Shown here: positions 9,635 through 17,710 of the stretch, in pieces
Numbering within the stretch: position 1 is the stretch's first letter
Layout of the letters: every line of letters begins with the position of its first letter
Origin: an uncultured Methanobrevibacter sp.
GTDB lineage: Archaea > Methanobacteriota > Methanobacteria > Methanobacteriales > Methanobacteriaceae
Assembly (NCBI RefSeq): GCF_902769175.1
Contig: NZ_CACXNW010000009.1
Span: 17,110 to 81,109, forward strand
Length of the DNA: 64,000 bases
Direction of reading: 5' to 3'
The notes under the pieces: generated by a model
Databases searched by the model: none
The model's input: only the letters and a program-made list of their open reading frames with translations
Told to the model about the DNA's origin: nothing
Made by a program: the position numbers and the translations under genes

Positions 9635-10245
9635 ATTAAATCTCCAAAAGTAATAGAATAAAATTGTTTTGCTGTTTGTTTATACTCTGATTAATAATTG
9701 ATTTAAAATTGATTAATAATTGAATATAATGGGTTGATATAATTATAGGTATGGTATTTAATATTATAAATTTGTTGATTTAATTTTTAATAAAATGATA
9801 TTTTCCTAAGGAAATTTAAATCAAATAAAATTAGATTTAATATTTTTTTTTTAAAAAAGGCTCTGCTTTTTATTATTTTCAAGGGGGGATTGTGACTAAA
9901 TAATTAAATATAAAAATAGATTTGCATTAAATATTGTTTTAATAATCAAAAAAGAAAAATAGTAGATTTGCATTAAATATTGTTTTATTATTCAAAAAAA
10001 GGAAAATAGTAGATTTGCATTAAATATTGTTTTATTATTCAAAAAAGAAAAATAATAGTTTTGCATTAAATATTGTTTTATTATTCAAAAAAGAAAATAA
10101 TAGTTTTGCATTAAATATTGTTTTATTATTCAAAAAAGAAAAATAATAGTTTTGCATTAAATATTGTTTTATTATTCAAAAAAGAAAAAATAGTTTGCAA
10201 GTTTTAAATTCTAAAAAAATAAAAAAAGAAAAAGGGGTTCGATAT
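9635..10245. other. Intergenic region holding a 46-bp tandem repeat
   Basis: The pyk promoter would lie in the first 200 bases on the minus strand. No open frame of coding quality is present. The right half is the tandem repeat array listed separately. Confidence 0.5.
9906..10200. repeat. 46-bp tandem repeat, six copies plus a partial one
   Basis: Copies of a unit containing TTTGCATTAAATATTGTTTT begin at 9921, 9967, 10014, 10060, 10105 and 10151, with a truncated start at 10194. Spacing is 45-47 bases. Each unit also carries TTATTATTCAAAAAAG and AATAATAG, which can pair. The array lies just past the stop of the CofE-like gene (leftward) and upstream of pyk. Copies abut with no spacers, so it is not a CRISPR array. 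Confidence 0.85.
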
Positions 10246-11430
10246 TTACTCGTTTGCTAAATTATCGAAGTATCCTTGGATAAAGACTACAGGAGTACCT
10301 TTGTCCCCAGAACCACTGGTTAAGTCACATAATGAACCGATTAAGTCAGTCAATACTCTTGGAGTGGTTCCTTCAGTAATCATTTGTCCAGTTAAATCAG
10401 CATCTTTTTGTCTGATTTCTTCTTTAATAGCTTCTTTTAATTCGTCTCCTTTTAAGTCAGCGAATTTATTGTCAGAAACATATTTTAATTTGATTTCGTT
10501 TGGATATCCTACTAATCCTTCAGTATGTGCTGGTGAAACAACAGGATCAGCTAATTCCCAAATCTTTCCGACAGGGTCTTTGAATGCACCGTCACCGTAA
10601 ACCATAACTTCAATTTGTTTTCCGGTAAGGTCAATCAATCTTTTTTGAACTTCGTGAACTAAAGCATCGCCGGTTTTTGGGAATAATTTTAATCTTTCTT
10701 CGGTTGCTTTATTGGAACCAAGTAATCCGAAATCAGGGTTGCATCCAGAATCTCCAATAGGTTCTGTTAAAATTTGGTGTAATCCATATACATTTGCACC
10801 TTCTTCCTTAAGGAATTTTGTGGTTTTTTCTCTTGTATGGATATCACAGGTTAAAACATCCGTATTGTAATCGAGAATTGTTTTTACTTCATTGGAGAAG
10901 ACAAATTCAACTTCACAGTCTTCGCTTTCAATCAATTCTCTGTAAAAGTCAATCATATTTATTCCGGTGAATGGATGTTTCCATGAGCCGAAAGTCTCTT
11001 TGTACTCTTCTTCAGAGATTACGCTTCCTAAATTGTATTCGCTTTTTTCTAAAAGCTCTTCATCTAAAATACCGTTTCCAACTTCGTCTGCAGGGAAAGA
11101 GGTTAAAAGAGTGATTTTGTCCATTCCTCTTGCAATACCTTTTAAGATAATGGAGAATCTGTTTCTACTTAAAATAGGGTTTGTAACTCCAATGTTTTTA
11201 GATGGGAATTTGTTTTGCACATCTTGTGCCACATCATCTACAGTTACATAGTTTCCTTCTGAAATACCTACAACTGCTTCGGTAATTGCAACGATATCCT
11301 TATCTTTAAATTCAAATCCTTCACTTTCTTTTGCTGCCATTAATGCATCTACAACTATGGTAGCCAAGTCATCATTTTCTTTAATAATCGGTGTTCTTAT
11401 TCCACGTACTACTGTACCAACACATCTCAT
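10246..11430 (-). CDS. Long CofE-like protein (F420-0:L-glutamate ligase-like)
   Basis: The 394-residue protein starts at an ATG at 11430 with AGGAGTT upstream on the minus strand. The N-terminus MRCVGTVVRGIRTPIIKENDDLATIVVDAL matches the pattern of the CofE fold, where an early Gly-Ile-Pro/Arg-Thr loop and a 'D-I-V-A-I-T-E-A-V-V-G' segment (KDKDIVAITEAVVGISEGN) are typical. True CofE adds glutamates to coenzyme F420 using GTP and is about 250 residues long; this longer form also occurs in bacteria that lack F420. It has a distinct C-terminus with TSGSGDKGTPVVFIQGYFDN. The homology is likely, but the substrate is open: F420, another glutamylated cofactor or something else. CofC is encoded 5 kb away. 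It is likely transcribed alone. Confidence 0.7.
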   Translation of the reverse strand: MRCVGTVVRGIRTPIIKENDDLATIVVDALMAAKESEGFEFKDKDIVAITEAVVGISEGNYVTVDDVAQDVQNKFPSKNIGVTNPILSRNRFSIILKGIARGMDKITLLTSFPADEVGNGILDEELLEKSEYNLGSVISEEEYKETFGSWKHPFTGINMIDFYRELIESEDCEVEFVFSNEVKTILDYNTDVLTCDIHTREKTTKFLKEEGANVYGLHQILTEPIGDSGCNPDFGLLGSNKATEERLKLFPKTGDALVHEVQKRLIDLTGKQIEVMVYGDGAFKDPVGKIWELADPVVSPAHTEGLVGYPNEIKLKYVSDNKFADLKGDELKEAIKEEIRQKDADLTGQMITEGTTPRVLTDLIGSLCDLTSGSGDKGTPVVFIQGYFDNLANE

Positions 11431-11615
11431 TTTTATAACTCCTGATAAACAGATAAATTTGTTGGACCATTAATCCAACAACCTATATAATTTATATTTA
11501 TTCCATTATTTATATGTTAAGATTTTTAGGGTTTTAAGTGAATGGAATTCCAATAAATCATTTATACAGGTTAAGTTTTTTATTAGTTCTTTTAGAAAAT
11601 GATTTTTATTGAAAA

Positions 11616-11630
11616 ATTTTATATATTTAG
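11616..11630 (+). promoter_or_regulatory. TATA box of a probable leaderless gene
   Basis: GAAAAATTTTATATATTTAG has its TATA centre near 11623, 26 bases before the ATG at 11649. The expected transcript start falls at or just before the start codon. There is no GGTG or GGAG upstream, so translation is probably leaderless. Confidence 0.55.
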
Positions 11631-11648
11631 TAAATTATACACTTATCC

Positions 11649-12032
11649 ATGAAAGGTATTATTGATCCCAACATTGAAATTCCTGATGATCAGGTAGCTA
11701 TGGCATTCTTTAGAAGCATGCGTTGGGTCAATGGGGTTTATTGTCCCAAATGCAAGTCATATAATATCAATAATAGGGGAAGTCAAGGCAGAACTCGCAG
11801 ATATGCTTGCAAAGATTGTGGAACCAATTTCAATAACTTTTCAGGAACAATCTTCCATAAAAGCAAAATTTCTCTTAATGTGATGTTGTATATTCTATTT
11901 AATTTGGATAAGAAAACCACAACCCAATTATCTGAAGAGCTTAATTACAGCAGGCAATGTATTTCAAGAATATCTAAACTGTTTAGGGATAAGCTATTAA
12001 ACAATGCTGAATTCTTTGATATAGAAGAATAA
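11649..12032 (+). CDS. Zinc-ribbon protein like the N-terminus of IS1595-type transposases
   Basis: The 127-residue product has WVNGVYCPKCKSYNINNRG and RYACKDCGTNFNNFSGTIFHKSK, a four-Cys zinc ribbon (CPKC...CKDC) of the kind found at the start of IS1595/ISXO2 transposases. It is followed by a predicted helix-turn-helix (TTTQLSEELNYSRQCISRISKLF). Full transposases are about 300 residues and carry a DDE catalytic domain after this point; here the frame stops and I find no remnant of DDE sequence in the next 700 bases, nor terminal inverted repeats. It is either a 3'-truncated transposase or a domesticated DNA-binding protein. The clean stop, intact frame and own promoter favour a functional small regulator, but that is inference. 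Confidence 0.7.
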   Translation: MKGIIDPNIEIPDDQVAMAFFRSMRWVNGVYCPKCKSYNINNRGSQGRTRRYACKDCGTNFNNFSGTIFHKSKISLNVMLYILFNLDKKTTTQLSEELNYSRQCISRISKLFRDKLLNNAEFFDIEE

Positions 12033-12731
12033 TTTTTTCATATTGGATTTTTGTTCTTTTTATAAACGATTTTATTAATTTTTGAATTTTTCAATTTTTG
12101 AATTTGTTAGTTTATTGTTGCTTATTTTCTTGTTTTTGTAACCTTGATGGTACATTCATGTAATCATATTGGTGTTTTAACAATTGTTATATTTTTAGTT
12201 TTAACTAGGTTAAATCTTTTATATTGTTCTGATTTTAATTGAATAAATCTAATTTTAAATTTAAATGATTTTCTGTCTTGATTATTTAATTTAACTCGTT
12301 TAAAATCCTTTAAATAATATCAATTTTCTAATTTTATAGTTGATTTTTGTACTATTAATCTATCATTCCTTTATTTAATGAAAAACATTATATATGTTGT
12401 TTCACAATCTTTAATATAAGTAATAAGTTTTTAAATTATATTTTATTAATCCATAAAGACTAATTGATAAATACATTTTTAATTTAAGAATTAAACCTTT
12501 ATTTTTATTGATAAATACCTTTTTAATTTAAAGAATTAAACCTTTATTTTTTCTTATTAGTTTTTTCTAAATTATTAAAAAATAGTTTATAAAAAAAAAC
12601 AACTTATTTCTTAAAGATTTAATTATATAAACTAAAATCAAAGCTTTAAGGAGACATAAAAAACTAAAGCTACGCTTTTAGAATATATGAAAGATACTTT
12701 TAGTTTAATTTGAAAAATTAAAGTGATTTTT
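12033..12731. other. Intergenic region with transporter leader and a 44-bp duplication
   Basis: No gene is seen. A TATA-like ATTATATATG lies at 12389-12398 and would give a leader of about 310 bases for the downstream ABC transporter gene. Within it a 44-base unit (TTGATAAATAC...AAACCTTTATTTTT) is repeated at 12464 and 12508. At 12661-12706 the segment AAACTAAAG can pair either with CTTTTAG (12675-12681) or with CTTTTAGTTT (12697-12706), with a nine-codon reading frame starting at 12688 between them. Confidence 0.45.
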
Positions 12732-13673
12732 ATGGATAAAAAAATTCTTGCGATTATTGCTATTATTATTGTAGCTATTGTTGCTGTTGGAGCTTACTTT
12801 GCATTAGGTTCAAGTGATGACACCATAACTATCGGTCACTTGCCATCTGATCACGACACTGCAATGTATGTTGCAGAAGCTCAAAAACAGTATGAGGCTC
12901 AAGGACTTAAAGTTGAAACTGTTCAATTTAACAATGGTGGAGACTTAATGACTGCTATGGCAAGTGGAGATGTAGATGTTGGTTATGTAGGAATTACTCC
13001 TGTATTGTCTTCCATTGAAAAAGGAGTTCCAGTAAAAGTAGTATCTGGTGCTCAAATTGAAGGTAGTGGAGTGGTTGTTGGAACCAACTCTGGAATTAAC
13101 TCACTTGCAGACTTAAAAGGCAAAAAAGTAGGTACCCCTGGTGCAGCTACCATTCAAAACATGATCATTACCTATGGCCTTAACCAATCTGGTGTAGATG
13201 TAAAAGATGTAGAGCTTGTTTCAATGAAAGCAGCTCAAATGACTGACGCATTAAAAGCTGGTCAAATTGATGCTATGATTTGTTGGGAACCATTCTCCTC
13301 TATTGCTGTTAAAAAGGGATATGGAAAATTGCTCGAAAACACTTCTGAAATCATCCCAGGACACCCATGTTGTGTAGTTGCAGCAAGACAAGACTTCATT
13401 GACAAACATCCTGAAGACCTTAAGAAGATCTTAGCAATTCACGAAAATGCTACAAAATTCACTAATGAAAACCCTAAAGAAGCAGCAGCTTTATTACCTG
13501 AAGACATTGTACCAGATAAGGACTTGCAAGCAAGTATCATTGAAGACACTGAATTTGTTTCTGGATTAGATGCAGACTACAAACAAAATGTAATGGACTT
13601 CATGCAACTTGGTGTAGATTTAGGATTATTGAAAGAACCTATTAGTGAAGATAAGATTTTTGCTAAAGTTTAA
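12732..13673 (+). CDS. ABC transporter substrate-binding protein, SsuA/NrtA/THI5-like
   Basis: The ATG at 12732 follows AAGTGATTTTT. The 313-residue product opens with one hydrophobic segment (KKILAIIAIIIVAIVAVGAYFALG) with no lipobox Cys, so it is a membrane-tethered binding protein outside the cell. The periplasmic-binding fold is clear: ITIGHLPSDHDTAMYVAEAQ, LKVETVQFNNGGDLMTAMASGDVDVGYVG, then GINSLADLKGKKVGTPGAATIQN and AGQIDAMICWEPFSSIAVKKGYGKLL. This pattern belongs to the family that carries nitrate, sulfonates, taurine or thiamine pyrimidine. Substrate cannot be read from the sequence. The permease and ATPase follow at 14105 and 14944. The neighbouring thiD raises the possibility of a thiamine precursor, but this is speculative. 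Confidence 0.88.
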   Translation: MDKKILAIIAIIIVAIVAVGAYFALGSSDDTITIGHLPSDHDTAMYVAEAQKQYEAQGLKVETVQFNNGGDLMTAMASGDVDVGYVGITPVLSSIEKGVPVKVVSGAQIEGSGVVVGTNSGINSLADLKGKKVGTPGAATIQNMIITYGLNQSGVDVKDVELVSMKAAQMTDALKAGQIDAMICWEPFSSIAVKKGYGKLLENTSEIIPGHPCCVVAARQDFIDKHPEDLKKILAIHENATKFTNENPKEAAALLPEDIVPDKDLQASIIEDTEFVSGLDADYKQNVMDFMQLGVDLGLLKEPISEDKIFAKV

Positions 13674-14104
13674 GCAGTCTTAAATTATGTTAAATTTCAA
13701 TTAGTAGTTTTAAACTACTAATCCTATTTTTTATTTTTTTATTCATTTTTATTATTTATTATTTTATTAATCATTAAATTTTATTAATCATTAATTTGTA
13801 TTAATTTCATAAATTTCATAATTTCATATATTTCATAATTTCATAAATTTTATAAATTTTATTAGTTTATTGTATTTTTATTGTTTTTTGCTTATTTTAG
13901 CATCAATTTTCTTTATTCATTGTTTAAGCGATTTAATATTTTACCCTACTTTGCTTAAAATGAATATAATTAGAAAGTTTATATATTATGTTTTAATAAT
14001 ATAATAATATTATATAGTTTAGGGATTTAAGAGTATTTTAATCAATAGTTTTAAAAATACAGTTAAATTTCATTAAAAATTAAATAATTATAGCTAGTGA
14101 TAAT
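13674..14104. other. AT-rich gap inside the ABC transporter locus
   Basis: There are 430 bases between binding protein and permease, unusual for one operon. The segment 13796-13870 is built of AATTTCATA-type microrepeats. A TATA box at 13977-13990 (GTTTATATATTATG) probably drives the permease and ATPase separately. No gene is visible. Confidence 0.5.
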
Positions 14105-14848
14105 GTGAATATAGATAGAAGAGTTTTACCATTTATTTTACCTATTTTACTTATTATAGTATGGTATTTAATTACTGATGGCTTGAATTTAGTTCCTTAT
14201 TATATCTTGCCTAGTCCATTGGATGTATGCAATGCTGCATTAAAATTGGTGGCAAATGGAAAATTATTGGATCACACCATCAGTACCTTAACTAAAGTAT
14301 TCTCCGGTATCATTTTAGCAGCTGTTGTAGCTATTCCTTTAGGTATCATTTTAGGTTGGTATGAAACCTTAGATGAATTCACTTCATTGGTAATCAGTAT
14401 TTTAAGACCTATTCCACCTATCGCTTGGATTCCATTCTCCATTTTATGGTTTGGTATAGGATTGCCTTCAGCTGTATTCGTAATCTTTATCGGTTGTGTA
14501 TTCTCAGTATTGGTTTACACCATTGATGGTGTAAAAAGAACTGATAAGGTCTTGATTGAAGCAGCCCATACTTTAGGTGCAAATAATTGGGACATTTTAT
14601 ATAAAGTCGTATTGCCATCAGCTCTTCCATATATTGTATCTGGTCTTAAGGTAGGTGTAAGTATTGCATTGATGTGTACTGTATCTGCTGAAATGATTGC
14701 TTCAAGCAAAGGTTTAGGATACATGATCTTGACTGCAAGTCAACTATTCGATCCAGGTACTATGGTAGTTGGTATGGTAATCATAGGTATTATTGGAATC
14801 TTATTTGACGTAGCATTTAGAAAGGTACAGTCTAAGATTTTCTGGTAA
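14105..14848 (+). CDS. ABC transporter permease, SsuC/TauC-like
   Basis: The 247-residue membrane protein has about six hydrophobic segments. It has the cytoplasmic coupling motif EAAHTLGANNWDILYKVVLPSALPYIVSGLKVG (EAA loop) that contacts the ATPase. The start is a GTG at 14105 preceded by AGTGATAAT; the overlapping ATG at 14103 is followed at once by a stop, so GTG is required. Features such as RPIPPIAWIPFSILWFGIGLPSAVFVIFIG are typical of the sulfonate/nitrate/taurine permease family. It works as a dimer with the ATPase at 14944. It is not in the same transcript as the binding protein if the TATA box near 13980 is used. Confidence 0.9.
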   Translation: MNIDRRVLPFILPILLIIVWYLITDGLNLVPYYILPSPLDVCNAALKLVANGKLLDHTISTLTKVFSGIILAAVVAIPLGIILGWYETLDEFTSLVISILRPIPPIAWIPFSILWFGIGLPSAVFVIFIGCVFSVLVYTIDGVKRTDKVLIEAAHTLGANNWDILYKVVLPSALPYIVSGLKVGVSIALMCTVSAEMIASSKGLGYMILTASQLFDPGTMVVGMVIIGIIGILFDVAFRKVQSKIFW

Positions 14849-14943
14849 TTTGGAAAAGAATATTTAATTAAGTTAGATATTCAAGATAATGTTTATATTA
14901 TGAATGTATTATTCGATTAATTTTATATATCGAAGGTGTTATA

Positions 14944-15696
14944 TTGGCAATTGATATTAAGAACATATCTAAATCATTTACAACAAAAGATAAGGAATTT
15001 ACCGCATTAAAGGATGTAAATCTCCATGTTGACGATGGTGAATTGATTTGTCTTTTAGGGCCATCTGGTTGTGGAAAGACAACCCTTTTAAGAATGGTTG
15101 CTGGTTTGGAAACTGCTGACAGCGGTGAGATTTATGATAGAGGCGAACTTGTAGAAGGCCCTTCAAGAGAAAGAGGATTTATTTTCCAGCAATATTCCCT
15201 ATTCCCTTGGCTAAATGTTTTGGATAATGTAATGTTTGGTTTGAATTTATCTGGAGAGAACAGTAAAGAGGAAAATCTTGCTGCTGCAGAAAGATATTTG
15301 GAAAGAGTGGGATTAGCTGATTTCAAATACAGTTATCCTCATGAGCTTTCCGGTGGTATGAAACAAAGAGTGGCTATTATTCGTTCCTTATTAAACCACA
15401 CTCCTGTTTTGCTAATGGATGAGCCATTTTCTGCAGTTGACATGTTAAATAGGCATAGCTTGCAAGAGCAATTGATTGGTGTTTGGAAAAGGTTTAACAC
15501 AACAATTCTTTTTGTCACTCACGATGTTGACGAAGCTGTTTATTTAGCTGATAAGATTGTAGTGATGGATAAAAGGCCAGGCAGAATAAAAGATGTTGTG
15601 GAAGTTCCTCTTGAACGTCCAAGACAAAGGGAATCAAGAGAGTTTTTAAATTTCCAAGATGAGGTTGAAAAACTTTTAGGAGTTTGGGAACCTTAA
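14944..15696 (+). CDS. ABC transporter ATPase, SsuB/TauB-like
   Basis: The start is a TTG at 14944, fixed by AAGGTGTTATA just upstream and by the family's N-terminus (AIDIKNISKSFTTKDKEFTALKDV). The 250-residue ATPase has a Walker A loop LGPSGCGKTTLL, a Q-loop in FIFQQYSLFPW, signature LSGGMKQR, Walker B VLLMDEPFSAVD and the switch His in LFVTHDVDEAVYLAD. It powers import through the adjacent permease. The last codons, stop and tail of the gene (15664-15713) are copied again immediately downstream (15714-15762) with few changes, so the 3' end is duplicated outside the gene. Confidence 0.93.
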   Translation: MAIDIKNISKSFTTKDKEFTALKDVNLHVDDGELICLLGPSGCGKTTLLRMVAGLETADSGEIYDRGELVEGPSRERGFIFQQYSLFPWLNVLDNVMFGLNLSGENSKEENLAAAERYLERVGLADFKYSYPHELSGGMKQRVAIIRSLLNHTPVLLMDEPFSAVDMLNRHSLQEQLIGVWKRFNTTILFVTHDVDEAVYLADKIVVMDKRPGRIKDVVEVPLERPRQRESREFLNFQDEVEKLLGVWEP

Positions 15697-15762
15697 TTAT
15701 AATTGGTTTTTTAGTTGAAAAACTTTTAGGAGTTTGGGAATCTTAATTATAATTGGTTTTTA
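15664..15762. repeat. Tandem duplication of a gene 3' end (50-bp unit, two copies)
   Basis: The unit starting GTTGAAAAACTTTTAGGAG occurs at 15664 and 15714. The first copy covers the last codons and stop of the ABC ATPase plus its T-rich tail. The second copy is non-coding and differs by about one substitution and the length of a T run. Confidence 0.9.
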
Positions 15763-15968
15763 AACTTTAGTTTGAATCTTGATACAAAACTTATCACTTT
15801 TATAGTGATAATTCTTTTTTTATTTTTCTTTAATTCTTTAAAAAAGATTTTAGTTATTATTTTTTAAAAAAAGTTTAAACTATTTATTCTTTAAAAGATT
15901 TGTGTCATTATTTTTTAAAAAAAGTTTAAGCTATTTAATTCTAAAAAAAGAGATTGCTATTTTTAATT

Positions 15969-16760
15969 TTATAATGTTTTTGAATTGAAATTAGGATTTA
16001 AAGTGCCGTATCTACCATTTTTAACGGATTCATAAATGAATTTGGTAGACTTTTCAATAGCTATTTTTAAATTGTCCTCATCTTTACTGTTTTTATTTTC
16101 ATTCTTTAGCAAAATAAGATTTGCACAAATTGCAGCAGATAAGCTGCAACCGGTTCCATGCAAATTGTCTGTTTTGATTAAATCTTGATGCAATGTAATA
16201 AGTTCATCCTTTTCCTTATTGTAAATGATGTTTGTTCCGTTGAGATGCCCTCCTGTAATCATCACATTACAGTATTTACCAATCTCATAAGCTGCTTCCT
16301 TTGCATCATCGGCATCATTGATTGTTAATCCAGATAGCTTTTCAGCTTCTGAAACGTTTGGAGTAACAAGAAGTGTTTTCTTAAGAAGATATTTTTTCAA
16401 TGCATCAGCTATTTCCATCTTTGCAAGTGCATCCCCTGCACTAGCTACCATCACTGGATCAACAACTATGCTTAAATCATATTCTTCCACCTTTTTGCTT
16501 ACAAGTTGGATGATTTTCTTTGAGTATAATAGTCCTGTCTTTGAGTATTTGATGGTGTACTCATCAAAAATAGAATCAATCTGCTCTGAGATATAGGTAG
16601 TGCTTACAGGTTCAACGGAAAACACTTTTTTAGGATTTTGTGCAGTAAGTGCAGTAACTGCAGCACATGCATGAACTCCATGTGCAGCCATTGTCTTGAT
16701 GTCAGTGCTTATTCCCGCTCCTCCTGAAGGGTCAAAACCTGCAATTGATAGTCCTATCAT
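15969..16760 (-). CDS. thiD: Hydroxymethylpyrimidine / phosphomethylpyrimidine kinase
   Basis: ThiD phosphorylates HMP and then HMP-phosphate in thiamine synthesis. The 263-residue product has the ribokinase-like fold: AGFDPSGGAGISTDIKTMAAHGVHACAAVTALTAQN at the N-terminus, VVDPVMVASAGDAL (substrate and Mg site), LVTPNVSEAEKLSG and the catalytic anion-hole motif HGTGCSLSAAICANL. Length is that of a stand-alone ThiD, without the ThiN fusion common in archaea. The start is the ATG at 16760. It lies 88 bases downstream of cofC on the same strand, and they may share a transcript. It is convergent with the ABC transporter. Confidence 0.93.
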   Translation of the reverse strand: MIGLSIAGFDPSGGAGISTDIKTMAAHGVHACAAVTALTAQNPKKVFSVEPVSTTYISEQIDSIFDEYTIKYSKTGLLYSKKIIQLVSKKVEEYDLSIVVDPVMVASAGDALAKMEIADALKKYLLKKTLLVTPNVSEAEKLSGLTINDADDAKEAAYEIGKYCNVMITGGHLNGTNIIYNKEKDELITLHQDLIKTDNLHGTGCSLSAAICANLILLKNENKNSKDEDNLKIAIEKSTKFIYESVKNGRYGTLNPNFNSKTL

Positions 16761-16848
16761 AATATCACATTAATTATCTTTTTTTTTTTTATTTATTTGT
16801 GAAAAAGGATTATTCTTCTTCAAATTCTATAATCTATAATCAAACAGT

Positions 16849-17556
16849 TTATTCATCTCTTGTAACCTTAAGCCTTTCATGGCCATGGCAGGATTCCACT
16901 TTGATTCCAAGTGATTCCAAATATTTTTTAGTTTCAGTTCCATTTCCATGAAGCATGATTTCTCCAAGGTCTTCAGTTGTATTGACATCCAATGCCATAT
17001 AGAATGAATCATGAACCAATGGAGCTAATTTCTTCCTTTCAGCGTCTTCAATATGCTTTTTAAAGCTGAATCCTCCGAATTTCATATCAATTGACAATGG
17101 TTTTATAATCAATGTATTTGTTCCTCCTCCTTTTGAAGGGACAATGATGAAATCAAGATTTTTAGCTTGATCAATGAGAAGCTTAACATTGGTTTTGCCT
17201 ATTAATGGAATGTCAGATGGTAAAATGATGACTTTTCTGGTTTTCTTTCTTGACCATTTCATAGCTTGTTTCAATGCTTTGTTTAATGCATTTTCATTGC
17301 CATCCTTTGAAACTTTAGAAAGCTTGTGGTCTTCCTCAATAATTGTAGTAAGTCCTAATTCTTCAGCATATGCTAAAACATCATCATCTTTACTTATTAT
17401 AACTATTTTATCTACAATAGGCTTTAATGTGTCTGTTATATCTTTTAACATGGCTTTTAGGAGATTTTCTCTTTCTTCAGGTGATAAAAAAGGAGATAAT
17501 CTGGTTTTAGCATGTGCAAATTGGTTTACAGGAATTATTGCATATATTTTATCCAT
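16849..17556 (-). CDS. cofC: 2-phospho-L-lactate guanylyltransferase
   Basis: CofC activates 2-phospholactate with GTP, an early step in making the methanogen electron carrier coenzyme F420. The 235-residue product starts MDKIYAIIPVNQFAHAKTRLSPFLSPEER, the nucleotide-binding N-terminus typical of CofC with its Lys-Thr-Arg-Leu. It continues with VIILPSDIPLIGKTNVKLLI (the Asp that binds metal), PSKGGGTNTLIIKP and FGGFSFKKHIEDA. These match the family along its length. The start is the ATG at 17556, with AGAGGAATGTAA upstream on the minus strand. It is likely cotranscribed with thiD. Confidence 0.93.
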   Translation of the reverse strand: MDKIYAIIPVNQFAHAKTRLSPFLSPEERENLLKAMLKDITDTLKPIVDKIVIISKDDDVLAYAEELGLTTIIEEDHKLSKVSKDGNENALNKALKQAMKWSRKKTRKVIILPSDIPLIGKTNVKLLIDQAKNLDFIIVPSKGGGTNTLIIKPLSIDMKFGGFSFKKHIEDAERKKLAPLVHDSFYMALDVNTTEDLGEIMLHGNGTETKKYLESLGIKVESCHGHERLKVTRDE

Positions 17557-17659
17557 TTACATTCCTCTTAAAATTTTATAAAGTTATGATTGATTTTTAT
17601 GTTTAAATTCTTAATTTTTCTAAAATTTGTTTATTTGTTTTTGAACCTAAACGGAGAGT

Positions 17660-17710
17660 GAAAAGATTTTGGTCAAGGTTTTTGAGCCATAGGCTCAAAA
17701 AGCTTGTTAA
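17660..17710 (-). terminator. Small inverted-repeat element after proS
   Basis: The arms TTTTTGAGCC and GGCTCAAAAA (17679-17701) are perfect 10-bp inverted repeats around a 3-base loop, beginning just after the proS stop. Next to them is ATTTTGGTCAA (17666-17676). A related but degraded copy follows another minus-strand gene at 51633-51671. It could be a 3' end signal or a small dispersed repeat. Confidence 0.6.

Noticed and set aside
9906..10200. CRISPR array
   Set aside because: Repeats abut without unique spacers and there are no cas genes.
11649..12032. Complete insertion sequence
   Set aside because: No DDE domain, no terminal inverted repeats and no target duplication are visible.
12688..12714. 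Short upstream peptide gene
   Set aside because: It is only eight codons plus stop without a ribosome site; kept only as part of the leader observation.
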